Assembly (NCBI GenBank): GCA_017645305.1
Contig: JAGCPD010000052.1
Coordinates: forward strand, 1-52,375
Length of the DNA stretch: 52,375 bases
From: Bacteroidaceae bacterium
GTDB taxonomy: Bacteria; Bacteroidota; Bacteroidia; Bacteroidales; Bacteroidaceae
Direction: 5' to 3'
Position numbers and translations under genes: made by a program. Of the stretch, positions 35,561-44,382 are shown one piece after another (within the stretch, counting starts at the first letter, position 1; every line of letters begins with the position of its first letter). The notes under the pieces are model-generated. The model was not told where the DNA came from, searched no databases, and worked only from the letters and a program-made list of their open reading frames with translations.

Positions 35561-38108
35561 TTGTATAACTTCCAGCTACGTACTCCTTTGATATAGTTTC
35601 ACCGGGCAATGTTACAGTTGCTGTGGCACCTGCCGGGATGGTGAATTTCCAAACCCACTTTTCACCTTGGTACTTCCATTCGCTCTTTATGGTACCTGCA
35701 GCACTTTTGTATTCAGCCTTCAGGAAACCCAGCCGCTTATCGGGGATAGGAGACATAATAATGTGCTTAAAACCAGGCTGACGGGTGTCAGCGGAAATGC
35801 CTGCAACTGTTTCCCAAATCCACTCGCAAACACAACCGTAGGCATAATGGTTGAAACTATTCATGCCACGCGGTCCCATACCGCTATCCTTCATGTAGCT
35901 GTTCCAACGTTCCCAGATGGTAGTTGCACCGTTGTCAATGGAATAAAGCCAACTTGGATTCTTACGCTGGAAAAGCAGCTCGTATGCGATGTCGCTCATA
36001 CCGTTCTCTGTGAGTGTCTGCATCAGAATGCTGGTACCCAAGAAACCCGTCTGCAAACAGTTTCCGTGTTCGCTGAAGTTCCTGCGCAGACGAGCCTGCA
36101 TAGCCTCCTTGGCATTACCGCTCACCAACTGGTTCTTCAGAGCAAAGAGGGCAGGTGTCTGCATAGTGTTCAAAATCTCCGTCTTGAAGGTACCGTCAGC
36201 ATTCAGAAACTCCTTCTGTAGGTAGCTCTTAGCCTCACGCACCATTGTCTCGTACTTCTGCACATCACGCCCCGTAGCTTCCGCCATGTCCCGCATCATA
36301 CCCGCATCTATCAGCCAGTAACTGGCACTTAGATAGTTCCAATAGTCCACAGCCTCGGGCAAAGGGCCCTGTGCGTTGAAGGCACCCCCGCCACAACTCT
36401 CTAATGGCTCATAGCTCAGCCAGTCAGCCCACTGGTAGTTGCCATTCTGACCTCGTAGTATCTCATGATTGTATTTAGTCTCGTTCACATGATTCATGAA
36501 CTTCTCCATAGCCTTCCAGCTCTCATTTACAACCTTCGCATCGCCAAACTGCTTCCATACCGTCCAAGGCACAATGATGCCCGCATCAGCCCATCCCAGA
36601 CGCATACATTCCCCGCCATACTGGGCTGTTGGTGCTACACCAGGGAAGCCGCCCTGAGAATCCTGCGAATCACACATATCATGCATCCATTTATGGAAGA
36701 ACGAACACGTGTTGGCAAAAAATGTTCCCGTTTCAGTAAACACCTGCGTATCAGCTGTCCAGCCTAGACGTTCGTTTCGTTGAGGACAATCGGTAGTCAC
36801 ACTCAGATAGTTGGAACGTTGTCCCCACAAAGTATTTGAAATCAGTTTGTTCACCAATTCGTTGCCAGTAGTAACAGTACCAATTTCCATTTCCTTACTG
36901 ATAGATGTCACAGGAACACTCTCTATGCATTTAAAAATGACATCGTCTGTAACTGTAACAGAAATCAGACGATACCCGAAGAACGTATTACGAGGTCTGA
37001 AACTAACGGGTTTCTTCTCCCCAGCAAATATGTATTCCAGTTGCATACCCGTATCAGGAATACGCAGGTTCAGTCGGTGTACACTACCCTCGGGGCCATC
37101 CATACCACGATTCTTGGCTCCATTGCCATCATTCAACAGTTCAGAAGGCAAACACATTAACTTGGTACCTTCCCTGGCACTGAATACAAAACTGGGCACT
37201 GCAGCACAATTCTGGCCAAAGTCCACCACCAACGTTTCACCCTTGTGCAACGTTATTGGCTCACCCTTTTGGAACTCCTTCTTAATCCTTACTTTTCCGT
37301 AAGCATCTTCCGTTGCGCCTTCAACACCCTCCCAAATATAGGCACGGACAGGCTGCAAGGCAAGATCTTCACGCATATATATTTCCGCTCCGTTTGTGGG
37401 GAGTATCTGCCCGTGGAACTCATTGTTCTCCTCAGGTGTCTTCAGCTGCTCTGGCATATCATAGCCCTGTGGAATACGTGCATCGTACACCTCACCGTCA
37501 AAGATAGCAGCATGCTTCACAGGTCCGGCAATACCTGCCTTCCACGTTTTAGTATCGGAACCGTATAGTTTCTTTGTTCCGTCGGTATAAGTCAGTTCCA
37601 GCACACCACGGAATGCACATTTCGTACCAAACATGCCTTTGTTACCACCAGGAGTTACAATCTTGTCAGCCCACCAACCTGGAGTCACTTGTACAGCGAA
37701 CTGGTTCTGGGCTCCCGCCTTCGTTATCATCATCCCAGTAACATCGTAAGTATAGGCCCGCTTTGTCTTCAATGGATGGGTAAAACCAGGCTTTAGCACT
37801 TCGTTACCCACAGGCTTGCCGTTTATATAAAGGTCGTAAACGCCCAAACCTACAGTCATCCACTTGGCACTAACCACTTTTTTCTCGTTCTTTACGTCTG
37901 ACAAAAACCAATTAGCCCCATCTGCAGCCCTGGTTCCATCATTCACAAATCCCGTGATAACAGGAGCATCCACAACCGAGAGCCAGACAGAACTGTTCCA
38001 CGCTGAGTTATCAAGAGGTTCTGTAAGCTTAGCGACCGTTATAGCGGCCATCATGTTTGCCGATACAAGAAGTGTGGCGACAAAGGCAAAAGTTCTAATG
38101 GTTTTCAT
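35550..38108 (-). CDS. Secreted alpha-L-rhamnosidase (GH78)
   Basis: An 852-residue enzyme that should hydrolyse terminal alpha-L-rhamnose from plant glycans or glycosides, with a signal peptide (FAFVATLLVSANMMAA). Order: N-terminal beta domains with GLGVYDLYINGKPVGNEVL and PGFTHPLKTKRAYTYDV (rhamnose-binding N domain), a concanavalin-like middle, and the (alpha/alpha)6 catalytic domain with the family motif TTDCPQRNERLGWTADTQVF, which holds the acidic catalytic residues, followed by QGGFPGVAP and WNSYMKDSGMGPRGMNSFNH. A C-terminal beta domain ends the protein. I chose ATG 38108; the frame opens 10 residues upstream without a signal-like start. The gene stands alone, without a SusC/SusD pair, and its 3' end overlaps sprA by 11 nt. 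Confidence 0.92.
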   Translation of the reverse strand: MKTIRTFAFVATLLVSANMMAAITVAKLTEPLDNSAWNSSVWLSVVDAPVITGFVNDGTRAADGANWFLSDVKNEKKVVSAKWMTVGLGVYDLYINGKPVGNEVLKPGFTHPLKTKRAYTYDVTGMMITKAGAQNQFAVQVTPGWWADKIVTPGGNKGMFGTKCAFRGVLELTYTDGTKKLYGSDTKTWKAGIAGPVKHAAIFDGEVYDARIPQGYDMPEQLKTPEENNEFHGQILPTNGAEIYMREDLALQPVRAYIWEGVEGATEDAYGKVRIKKEFQKGEPITLHKGETLVVDFGQNCAAVPSFVFSAREGTKLMCLPSELLNDGNGAKNRGMDGPEGSVHRLNLRIPDTGMQLEYIFAGEKKPVSFRPRNTFFGYRLISVTVTDDVIFKCIESVPVTSISKEMEIGTVTTGNELVNKLISNTLWGQRSNYLSVTTDCPQRNERLGWTADTQVFTETGTFFANTCSFFHKWMHDMCDSQDSQGGFPGVAPTAQYGGECMRLGWADAGIIVPWTVWKQFGDAKVVNESWKAMEKFMNHVNETKYNHEILRGQNGNYQWADWLSYEPLESCGGGAFNAQGPLPEAVDYWNYLSASYWLIDAGMMRDMAEATGRDVQKYETMVREAKSYLQKEFLNADGTFKTEILNTMQTPALFALKNQLVSGNAKEAMQARLRRNFSEHGNCLQTGFLGTSILMQTLTENGMSDIAYELLFQRKNPSWLYSIDNGATTIWERWNSYMKDSGMGPRGMNSFNHYAYGCVCEWIWETVAGISADTRQPGFKHIIMSPIPDKRLGFLKAEYKSAAGTIKSEWKYQGEKWVWKFTIPAGATATVTLPGETISKEYVAGSYTITL

Positions 38109-38135
38109 TTTACTGTTAAAATATGTTTTCGGCTG

Positions 38136-38143
38136 CAAAGTTA
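38136..38143 (-). promoter_or_regulatory. -7 box for the rhamnosidase gene
   Basis: TAACTTTG on the minus strand, about 28 nt upstream of ATG 38108. No TTG at -33 spacing. Confidence 0.5.
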
Positions 38144-38281
38144 CACCTTTAATCCCATTATCGCCCTAAATCTTTGACATAAAAACCATAAAAAATGATT
38201 CTAACAGACTTTTTGCCAACTTCTAAGTTTAAGGCTCGCCAAAATAAATAAATTTTCATACAAAGTTTCATTTTTTTTTCG

Positions 38282-38289
38282 TATCTTTG
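38282..38289 (+). promoter_or_regulatory. -7 box for the 38360 lipoprotein
   Basis: TATCTTTG preceded by a T9 run; predicted leader about 64 nt. Confidence 0.55.
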
Positions 38290-38359
38290 CACCACAATTA
38301 AGTTTTCGTAAAGTCGTCAGGTTGAACTACCCAAACCGAAACAATCTCAATTAATAAAT

Positions 38360-38950
38360 ATGAAGAAACTAACACTCGTTCCTGCTATCCTCTGTATGCT
38401 GACAGCAGTTACCCTATCCACCGCCTGTGGCAACAGCACAAACGATGACGGCATTATGATGGACACTGCCACGGTAGTTATTGATTTGGATTCTATTGTT
38501 CTAAGACCATTCCTCCCCTGGGATGCAATGGTAGAAGACTTGGATCGTCACATGCAGACCAACTGCAGCAACTGGGGTATAGAGAATCCTGACACACTGG
38601 TATATGACGAAGGGACTGGACGATGGAAACGGACCTTTTACCTGGGTAACCTAAGAAACATCTATTACTTTGCCGATGCCAAAGGCAATTTCTTAAAGTA
38701 TGTCGTATTTTCCTACTATGGTTCTATGCCCTTTGAGCCCTTAGTTTCAGAAGTGGAGCGCAACGGTTTTAAACTACAAGGCAAGATTAAGTTCCCCAAC
38801 TATGACTGCAAGGTGTGCTACCTGTATTTATCCCCATCGGGACAATTGGAGGTGCAATTAGCAGGATGGGAAGACGGAGCATGGGTTCTCACTTTTCAGC
38901 CTACCGACGAAAATGACTTCAAGTATCTTATCAAAGAAGAGAAGAAATAA
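38360..38950 (+). CDS. Hypothetical lipoprotein
   Basis: A 196-residue predicted lipoprotein with a hydrophobic N terminus and lipobox LSTACG (C23). Directly after the lipobox comes an Asp-rich stretch, common in Bacteroidales surface-exposed lipoproteins. The mature region (LPWDAMVEDLDRHM, RNIYYFADAKGNFLKYVVF, CYLYLSPSGQLEVQL) looks like an alternating beta sheet domain, but I do not recognise the family. It has its own promoter and sits alone between the divergent rhamnosidase and convergent cca, so the neighbours give no hint of function. The 142-nt gap to cca shows no terminator. Confidence 0.75.
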   Translation: MKKLTLVPAILCMLTAVTLSTACGNSTNDDGIMMDTATVVIDLDSIVLRPFLPWDAMVEDLDRHMQTNCSNWGIENPDTLVYDEGTGRWKRTFYLGNLRNIYYFADAKGNFLKYVVFSYYGSMPFEPLVSEVERNGFKLQGKIKFPNYDCKVCYLYLSPSGQLEVQLAGWEDGAWVLTFQPTDENDFKYLIKEEKK

Positions 38951-39092
38951 GAGAGCATAAGATCCCTATGTGTGCATTGGTGGAAGGTATGCAGGAACAG
39001 AATCGCTCGGGCAGACAGCCCATAACCTGAAAGGCAGCAATAAAAGAAGTGTTAACACAGAATACCTTACATTGAACATTTTGTATCAGACT

Positions 39093-40736
39093 TTAAGAGT
39101 TAGTAACTGGCTGAAGTCCCATTTCAGCCGCTTTCTCTAGCATATACTGGCGAGCAGAGTCGTGATTGTTGGGAATAAGGGAATCCCAGATAGCATCCTT
39201 AACAGCCTGTTTAATCATACCTATCTCACGGCAGGGCTTTAGGCCGAAAGTCTCCATAATCTCCTCACCCGTAATAGGATTCTGCCAAGTGCGGTAGTTG
39301 TCACGTGCCTTCAAATCAGCTATCTTCTCACGTACCAACTGGAAATTCTCCAGAAAGCGTTCCTTCTTCTGCTGATTCTTGCTTGTGATATCCGCCTCAC
39401 AGAGAACCATAAGGTCGTCAATATCCTCACCAGCCTCAAAAAGCATACGGCGAACGGCCGAATCAGTCACTTCCTCATCAGCAATGGCAATTGGCCGCAT
39501 ATGAAGTCCAACCAGTTTCTCTACGTATGCCAGACGCTCGTCCAGCGGCAGCTTCATACGACGGAAGATGGGAGCTACCATCTTCTGCCCAATATAATTA
39601 TGGTTATGGAAGGTCCAGCCCACCTTTTCTTCCCACCGCTTGCTGCGTGGTTTTCCTATATCGTGGAGAAGTGCAGCCCAACGAAGCCACAGAGAACCCT
39701 CACCCGACCTCTCCAAAGTAGAGGAGAATTGCCCGTCATCCCCATCTCCCTGGGCGACAGGAGTCTTTAGAGTAGCCTCTGAATGTGACTGCTGCCCCAA
39801 TAAAGAGAGCGAATCACCATCTGCGACGGAGGGAAAGGCGATGGGAGTGGCTTTTGCTACATTATCCAACACCTCAAGTGTATGATAGAAATTGTCCTTG
39901 TGAGCACGACCATTACGAACTTCCACACCTTCCAGCGCTGCCAGCTCAGGGAATATGAGAGGCAGCAAGCCGCAACGGCTCAATTCCACAAAGCCTATGC
40001 TGGGAACCTGCGAGAGCATTATCTTGTTCAGTTCGTCGATGATACGTTCCTGAGAGATTATCTTTATACGCTCTGCATTACGACTGAGTGCCTCCTGCGT
40101 CTCATCTTCTATCTGAAAACGCAATTGGGTAGCAAAACGAATACAGCGCATCATGCGCAGAGGGTCGTCGCTAAAGGTAATGTCGGGATCAAGAGGTGTT
40201 GCTATAAGTCCGTCCTCCATATCCAGAAGCCCGCCAAAACGGTCAACAAGGCGTTTCCCGTCCACCAAACCCTCAGAGGTAAGGCAGTAAGCTAATGCAT
40301 TGATGGTAAAGTCACGACGGTCCAAATCTTCTTCCAGCGTTCCGTCCTCCACAATGGGTTTGCGGCTGTCACGACTGTAACTTTCGCGTCTGGCCCCCAC
40401 GAACTCAACCTCCTGTCCTTTCCACTTTACCTGTGCCGTACCAAAGTTACGGAAAATGCTGACATGGGCTCCCTTACCCAACCGTTTCCCCAAAGCTTCA
40501 GCTACGCGGATACCAGGCCCATCACATTTTCTATCTGACGATTTGCAATTTTCAATTTCCTGGGGGTCAACAACCACACAATCAATATCCTTGGAGGGAC
40601 GTTCCAGAAAAAGGTCACGAACATATCCTCCTACGGCATAGCATTGAAGTCCCAATTGGTCCGCCGCCTCACCTATGGCGTGGAACATGGGCGTATCAAA
40701 CAGACAAGAAAGTTCTTCTTCTGTGAGATGCTTCAT
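39093..40736 (-). CDS. CCA tRNA nucleotidyltransferase with HD domain
   Basis: A 547-residue class II nucleotidyltransferase that adds or repairs the tRNA 3' CCA end, or acts as a poly(A) polymerase. Nucleotidyltransferase motifs: AVGGYVRDLFLERPSKDIDC (G36-G37, D50-x-D52), RRDFTINALAY, and the RNA-binding block DPLRMMRCIRFATQL. The C-terminal HD phosphohydrolase has AALLHDIGKPRSKRW and FHNHNYIG. It is longer than the ~470-480 residues I expect because of two in-frame additions: about 57-75 (DPQEIENCKSSDRKCDGPGI) and about 296-348 (between AKATPIA and SLWLRW). Both are non-conserved and DNA repeat-like. Its start overlaps the upstream lipoprotein stop by 4 nt; it ends the long tsaB operon. Confidence 0.92.
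   Translation of the reverse strand: MKHLTEEELSCLFDTPMFHAIGEAADQLGLQCYAVGGYVRDLFLERPSKDIDCVVVDPQEIENCKSSDRKCDGPGIRVAEALGKRLGKGAHVSIFRNFGTAQVKWKGQEVEFVGARRESYSRDSRKPIVEDGTLEEDLDRRDFTINALAYCLTSEGLVDGKRLVDRFGGLLDMEDGLIATPLDPDITFSDDPLRMMRCIRFATQLRFQIEDETQEALSRNAERIKIISQERIIDELNKIMLSQVPSIGFVELSRCGLLPLIFPELAALEGVEVRNGRAHKDNFYHTLEVLDNVAKATPIAFPSVADGDSLSLLGQQSHSEATLKTPVAQGDGDDGQFSSTLERSGEGSLWLRWAALLHDIGKPRSKRWEEKVGWTFHNHNYIGQKMVAPIFRRMKLPLDERLAYVEKLVGLHMRPIAIADEEVTDSAVRRMLFEAGEDIDDLMVLCEADITSKNQQKKERFLENFQLVREKIADLKARDNYRTWQNPITGEEIMETFGLKPCREIGMIKQAVKDAIWDSLIPNNHDSARQYMLEKAAEMGLQPVTNS
39693..39851. repeat. In-frame palindromic repeat-derived insertion within cca
   Basis: About 159 bp encode a Ser/Gly/Asp-rich segment absent from the family. 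The core, read on the minus strand, is CTCCTCTACTTTGGAGAGG with a following GGGTGAGGG (about 39702-39730), a palindrome. An element of the same design lies between genes at 43837-43868. Confidence 0.55.
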
Positions 40737-41077
40737 TCTGCGCCCTTCTTTTTGTCCTCCAACAATTTACGTTCAAAGAACTGCTGCTTAATATGCAGAC
40801 GCTCCCATTCCTCACCTTGTACATACTGCAGACTGTCGGCAGCTACTGCCATTTCTATACTATCCAGCAAAAGAATAGCCTGTTTGCGTACTTGGATAGC
40901 CGTAGGATACTTCTGACGAAGGGCCAGAATAGAATCACGGGCCTGACTGTATTGTTTGCAACTAAGGGCAAAACGGGCTTCAGAGAGCATAAAGGATGCC
41001 TTCTGGTTGGCATCATCACCACCGCAGGCACATAACAACAGAAGCAGTGCCGAAAGGAAAAAAATACTTTTCTTCAT
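40733..41077 (-). CDS. Small lipoprotein, helical
   Basis: 114 residues from ATG 41077 (an earlier in-frame start lies inside the preceding spacer). Signal FFLSALLLLLCACGG with lipobox cysteine C17 or so, then an all-helical Ala/Gln/Lys-rich domain (ASFMLSEARFALSCKQYSQA, then DSILALRQKYPTA) that resembles half of a TPR-like helical repeat, as in other Bacteroidales periplasmic lipoproteins. No known function. It lies between rseP (7 nt upstream) and cca (4-nt overlap), so it is translated from the same operon mRNA. Confidence 0.75.
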   Translation of the reverse strand: MKKSIFFLSALLLLLCACGGDDANQKASFMLSEARFALSCKQYSQARDSILALRQKYPTAIQVRKQAILLLDSIEMAVAADSLQYVQGEEWERLHIKQQFFERKLLEDKKKGAE

Positions 41078-41084
41078 AATAGTA

Positions 41085-42620
41085 TCAAAATCCAAACATG
41101 GGTAAAACAAATTTACTGATATCGTTATAGAATGCCAGCAGCATCAAGAGCATCAGACATCCCATTCCGATATATTGAAGCCATATCAGAACCTTTTCAC
41201 TGGGTTGACGTCCCGTAACAGCCTCGTAAAACAGGATAACGATGTGTCCGCCATCCAAACCGGGAATGGGAAGGATGTTCATAACTGCCAGAATGATACT
41301 GATGAGAGCGGTTCTCATCCAGAATTTGAGCCAGTCCCATGTGTCGGGAAATATGCCTGCAATAGAGAAGAAGGACCCTACAGATTTGGCACCTTCAACA
41401 GTAGGCACATACTTGAGGTCGTTGACATATCCTGTAAGTGTACGCCATCCCTCCTCCAGACCGGCAGGAATACAGGAAAGAAGCGTATAAGAAGTATGCT
41501 CCTGCTTATAGTCGGGTACCTGACGGATGACTCCCATCATATACTGTTCATCAAGATTAAGCTGAACAGTATCAGGCAAAGCCTCATCGGTCAGCTGGTA
41601 AACCACCAGCATTCTACGCTGTGCAAGGCTATCGGCATGTGTGCATCCAGGGGCTGCGAGCACATCCCGGCGACGAAGTGTTATCTCGTAATCAAAATCA
41701 CTCCATGAATATATCTCCTTTCCATTCACAGTCAGGAGTCGTGTTCCTTTCTGAAAACCGGCTTTTTGGGCAGCAGAACCTGGAAGAACACTATCTATTA
41801 CGGCAGGAGCTATGGGAACTAAGAAGGGAGGCACACTCTGCAGCATCTCAAGCAGATTTAGCCCTTCTGAGGGCATCTGCAATTCCATCTCCTTGCCTTC
41901 ACGGAGCACGGTTACGACGGATGCGTTAGAAAGTGTACGGAACACTTCCGTACTGTACTCGGCAATCTCCTTACCATCTACAGCAACCGGAATATCACCA
42001 TCTTGGAAACCGACATTCTTTGCCATCTGGCTATATTGGAAACCCTGAGTGATATTGCGCATTGGAATATAGTCCCTACCCCAAGTGAACATGATGGCGC
42101 TATATATGAACCACGCGGTAAGGAAGTTCATGAGTACACCACCGAACATAATAAGGAAACGCTGCCATACTTTTTTTGAACGGAACTCCCAAGGCTGTGG
42201 TTCACCAGAGAATTTCTGATGTGTCTCGTCTATCATACCGTCAATGGCTACATAGCCACCAATGGGAAGCCATCCAATACCGTATTCTGTGCCGACTTCG
42301 GGATTGTACTCCTTATTACCGATATTTTTGGTCTTAACCTTATCAGCTTGACCTGTAAGGCGGTAGAACAGGTTGATAAGCCAAGCAAAGAAATTCTTTC
42401 CTTCGTCACCACGCTTGGTTACAAAAGGCTTTCCTAAAAGCCGCCGAAACCAATTATCATAAGTACTGAAAAGATGAAAACCCCAGTTGGCAAACATGTA
42501 AAATCGTAAAACACGGGTCTTGAACAATTTGGCAAAGCCGAAATGTCCCGCTTCGTGTAACACAACGAGCAGGGAAAGACAGGCAAACAACTGGAGCCAC
42601 TGTATTAATGAAATATTCAT
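41085..42620 (-). CDS. rseP: Site-2 intramembrane metalloprotease RseP
   Basis: A 511-residue inner-membrane zinc protease that cuts transmembrane substrates such as anti-sigma factors after a first periplasmic cut. The catalytic motif is HEAGH (22-26) in the first membrane helix. The second metal ligand motif is NILPIPGLDGGH near the C terminus. Between them are two PDZ-like segments (GFQYSQMAKNVGFQDGDIPV, SVLPGSAAQKAGFQKGTRLL) and membrane helices (FLIMFGGVLMNFLTAWFIY). An extended loop between helices 1 and 2 (about 45-100) is usual for Bacteroidetes members. It follows dxr with a 9-nt gap, the same order as dxr-rseP in many bacteria. Confidence 0.95.
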   Translation of the reverse strand: MNISLIQWLQLFACLSLLVVLHEAGHFGFAKLFKTRVLRFYMFANWGFHLFSTYDNWFRRLLGKPFVTKRGDEGKNFFAWLINLFYRLTGQADKVKTKNIGNKEYNPEVGTEYGIGWLPIGGYVAIDGMIDETHQKFSGEPQPWEFRSKKVWQRFLIMFGGVLMNFLTAWFIYSAIMFTWGRDYIPMRNITQGFQYSQMAKNVGFQDGDIPVAVDGKEIAEYSTEVFRTLSNASVVTVLREGKEMELQMPSEGLNLLEMLQSVPPFLVPIAPAVIDSVLPGSAAQKAGFQKGTRLLTVNGKEIYSWSDFDYEITLRRRDVLAAPGCTHADSLAQRRMLVVYQLTDEALPDTVQLNLDEQYMMGVIRQVPDYKQEHTSYTLLSCIPAGLEEGWRTLTGYVNDLKYVPTVEGAKSVGSFFSIAGIFPDTWDWLKFWMRTALISIILAVMNILPIPGLDGGHIVILFYEAVTGRQPSEKVLIWLQYIGMGCLMLLMLLAFYNDISKFVLPMFGF

Positions 42621-42629
42621 CGTTATAGA

Positions 42630-43784
42630 TTACAAATTATGTGTTATTATTTCTTTTGCTATGATACGCGATTCTGCATCGCAAGCCAGATAGTCCTCAA
42701 GTGTGGACTGCTTCTGATGAGTAACAGTCTGTAGCGTCTTCTCTATCACATCTGCCATTTGCAGGAAGCCGCAACGCTCCTGACGGAAGGCCAAGTTAAC
42801 AACCTCGTTGGCTGCATTAACAATACATGCTGCATTACCGCCCAGACGAATGGCCTCGTATGCCATATGCAGGCAACGGAACTTGTCCTCATCGGGACGT
42901 TCAAAGGTAAGGTCCTTCATCTGCCACCAGTCCAAGCGGGGGAAACCGCTCTTCAAACGCTCTGGGTAGGAAAGTGCCAATTGAATGGGTACACGCATAT
43001 CAGGAGCCCCCAGTTGTGCTTTAACAGCACCGTCCTTAAATTGTACACCGCTATGAATGATACTTTGCGGATGCACTACCACCTGAATCTGCTCAGGCTC
43101 CACATCAAAGAGCCAACGGGCCTCTATTACCTCGAAACCCTTGTTCATCATACTGGCACTGTCAATAGTAATCTTAGCTCCCATATCCCAATTGGGGTGT
43201 TTTAGTGCCATAGCAGGCGTTACATGCTGCAACTGTTCCTTGGTGAAATTGCGGAAGGGACCGCCGCTGGCAGTGAGGATAATCTTTTCTATTTCGCTCT
43301 GCTCGCCCATCAGACTCTGGAAGATGGCACTATGCTCACTATCCACAGGCAGGATGGGTACATGGTACTGCAGGCAAAGGTCGGTAATCAGTTCACCGGC
43401 AACGACCAAAGTCTCTTTATTTGCCAGGGCAATAGGCTTCTTTGCCTTTATTGCACTAATGGTTGGGCGCAGTCCGCTAAAACCCACCAGGGCAGTAAGC
43501 ACCATATCCACAGGCTCCATCTGCACAACCTGACAGAGTGCGTCGGCACCGGCATAAACCTGAATAGGCTCGGCTGCCAAAGCTTCCTGCACGTAATGGT
43601 ACTTGCTTTCATCAGCAATAACGACGGCTGCAGGTTGAAACTTGCGGGCCTGCTGAACAAGTAAATCAGCCTGTGAGTTGGCGGTGAGCACATAGGCCTC
43701 AAAAAGGTCAGGATGCTCTTCTATTACCTGAAGTGTCTGGGTTCCTATGCTTCCCGTTGAACCCAGAATACATATCTTTTTCAT
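42630..43784 (-). CDS. dxr: 1-deoxy-D-xylulose-5-phosphate reductoisomerase
   Basis: A 384-residue NADPH-dependent enzyme converting DXP to MEP, the second MEP-pathway step and target of fosmidomycin. Motifs: NADPH loop KICILGSTGSIGTQTLQV at the N terminus, ALANKETLVVAGELI, the metal/substrate block LPVDSEHSAIFQSL, ILTASGGPFRNF, and HPNWDMGAKITIDSASMMNKG. ATG 43784 is used; seven more in-frame residues lie upstream but do not belong to the conserved N terminus. Gap to rimM upstream is 88 nt and contains a palindromic repeat, so the operon may be interrupted or processed there. rseP follows after 9 nt. Confidence 0.96.
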   Translation of the reverse strand: MKKICILGSTGSIGTQTLQVIEEHPDLFEAYVLTANSQADLLVQQARKFQPAAVVIADESKYHYVQEALAAEPIQVYAGADALCQVVQMEPVDMVLTALVGFSGLRPTISAIKAKKPIALANKETLVVAGELITDLCLQYHVPILPVDSEHSAIFQSLMGEQSEIEKIILTASGGPFRNFTKEQLQHVTPAMALKHPNWDMGAKITIDSASMMNKGFEVIEARWLFDVEPEQIQVVVHPQSIIHSGVQFKDGAVKAQLGAPDMRVPIQLALSYPERLKSGFPRLDWWQMKDLTFERPDEDKFRCLHMAYEAIRLGGNAACIVNAANEVVNLAFRQERCGFLQMADVIEKTLQTVTHQKQSTLEDYLACDAESRIIAKEIITHNL

Positions 43785-43836
43785 CTTCAATTCTTCACTC
43801 TTCACTCTTTATTTTTCACAATTCATAATTATCAGC

Positions 43837-43868
43837 CCTCCCCTTTGGGGAGCAGGGAGCGGGGCCTT
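43837..43868. repeat. GC-rich palindromic element between rimM and dxr
   Basis: Plus-strand CCCTCCCCTTTGGGGAGCAG (43837-43856) followed by GGGAGCGGGG; CTCCCC/GGGGAG form the palindrome. Same design as the repeat inside cca. Adjacent AT-rich AATTCATAATTAT (about 43820-43832) is related to the ATTATGAATT repeats elsewhere. Confidence 0.6.
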
Positions 43869-43872
43869 TCAT

Positions 43873-44382
43873 TTAAAGTTCAAGCAGCCCTTCTGGCAAC
43901 TGCATGGTAATAACGCGTGCCTGATAGTCAATATGGGAAATAAACGACTCAACGGCAGGAACAAGACGCTCGCCTATATGAAAAAGAATGTTCTGCGTAC
44001 TGTCATCCACATATGTTATCTCTCCCAACTCTCCCGCTCTCTCATCAATAACACGGAATCCAGTAAAGTGATGCCATGCGTATTCCCCGTCTTCCTCCGG
44101 CTCGGGGGTAAGGGAATGGGGAAAATAGACATCACAGCCGCAAAGTTCCCTGGCGGCATCGGCAGAATCATAATCCTGAAACTTTATGAGGGCTGTAGTA
44201 TCTGAACGGAAACGATACTCCTCGATAAAGAAGGGCACCAAAATACCGTCAATGCGCAATATCAGGTATTCCGCATCGGCACGGTCCCATACATCATCGG
44301 TAAAGGAAAAGGCTACCTCGCCTTTTACACCATGAGTGCGGGTAATGGTTCCTATCTTATATACGTCTGAGTCAACTATCAT
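43873..44382 (-). CDS. rimM: Ribosome maturation factor RimM
   Basis: A 169-residue 16S rRNA processing factor that binds ribosomal protein S19 during 30S assembly. The N-terminal RimM beta barrel has KIGTITRTHGVKGEVAFSFT, matching the G-x-x-x-x-x-H-G-x-x-G-E motif. The C-terminal PRC-barrel domain includes FTGFRVIDERAGELGEITYV and ends VITMQLPEGLLEL. Length is normal. Its ATG overlaps the murA stop by 4 nt, implying coupled translation. Confidence 0.94.
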   Translation of the reverse strand: MIVDSDVYKIGTITRTHGVKGEVAFSFTDDVWDRADAEYLILRIDGILVPFFIEEYRFRSDTTALIKFQDYDSADAARELCGCDVYFPHSLTPEPEEDGEYAWHHFTGFRVIDERAGELGEITYVDDSTQNILFHIGERLVPAVESFISHIDYQARVITMQLPEGLLEL

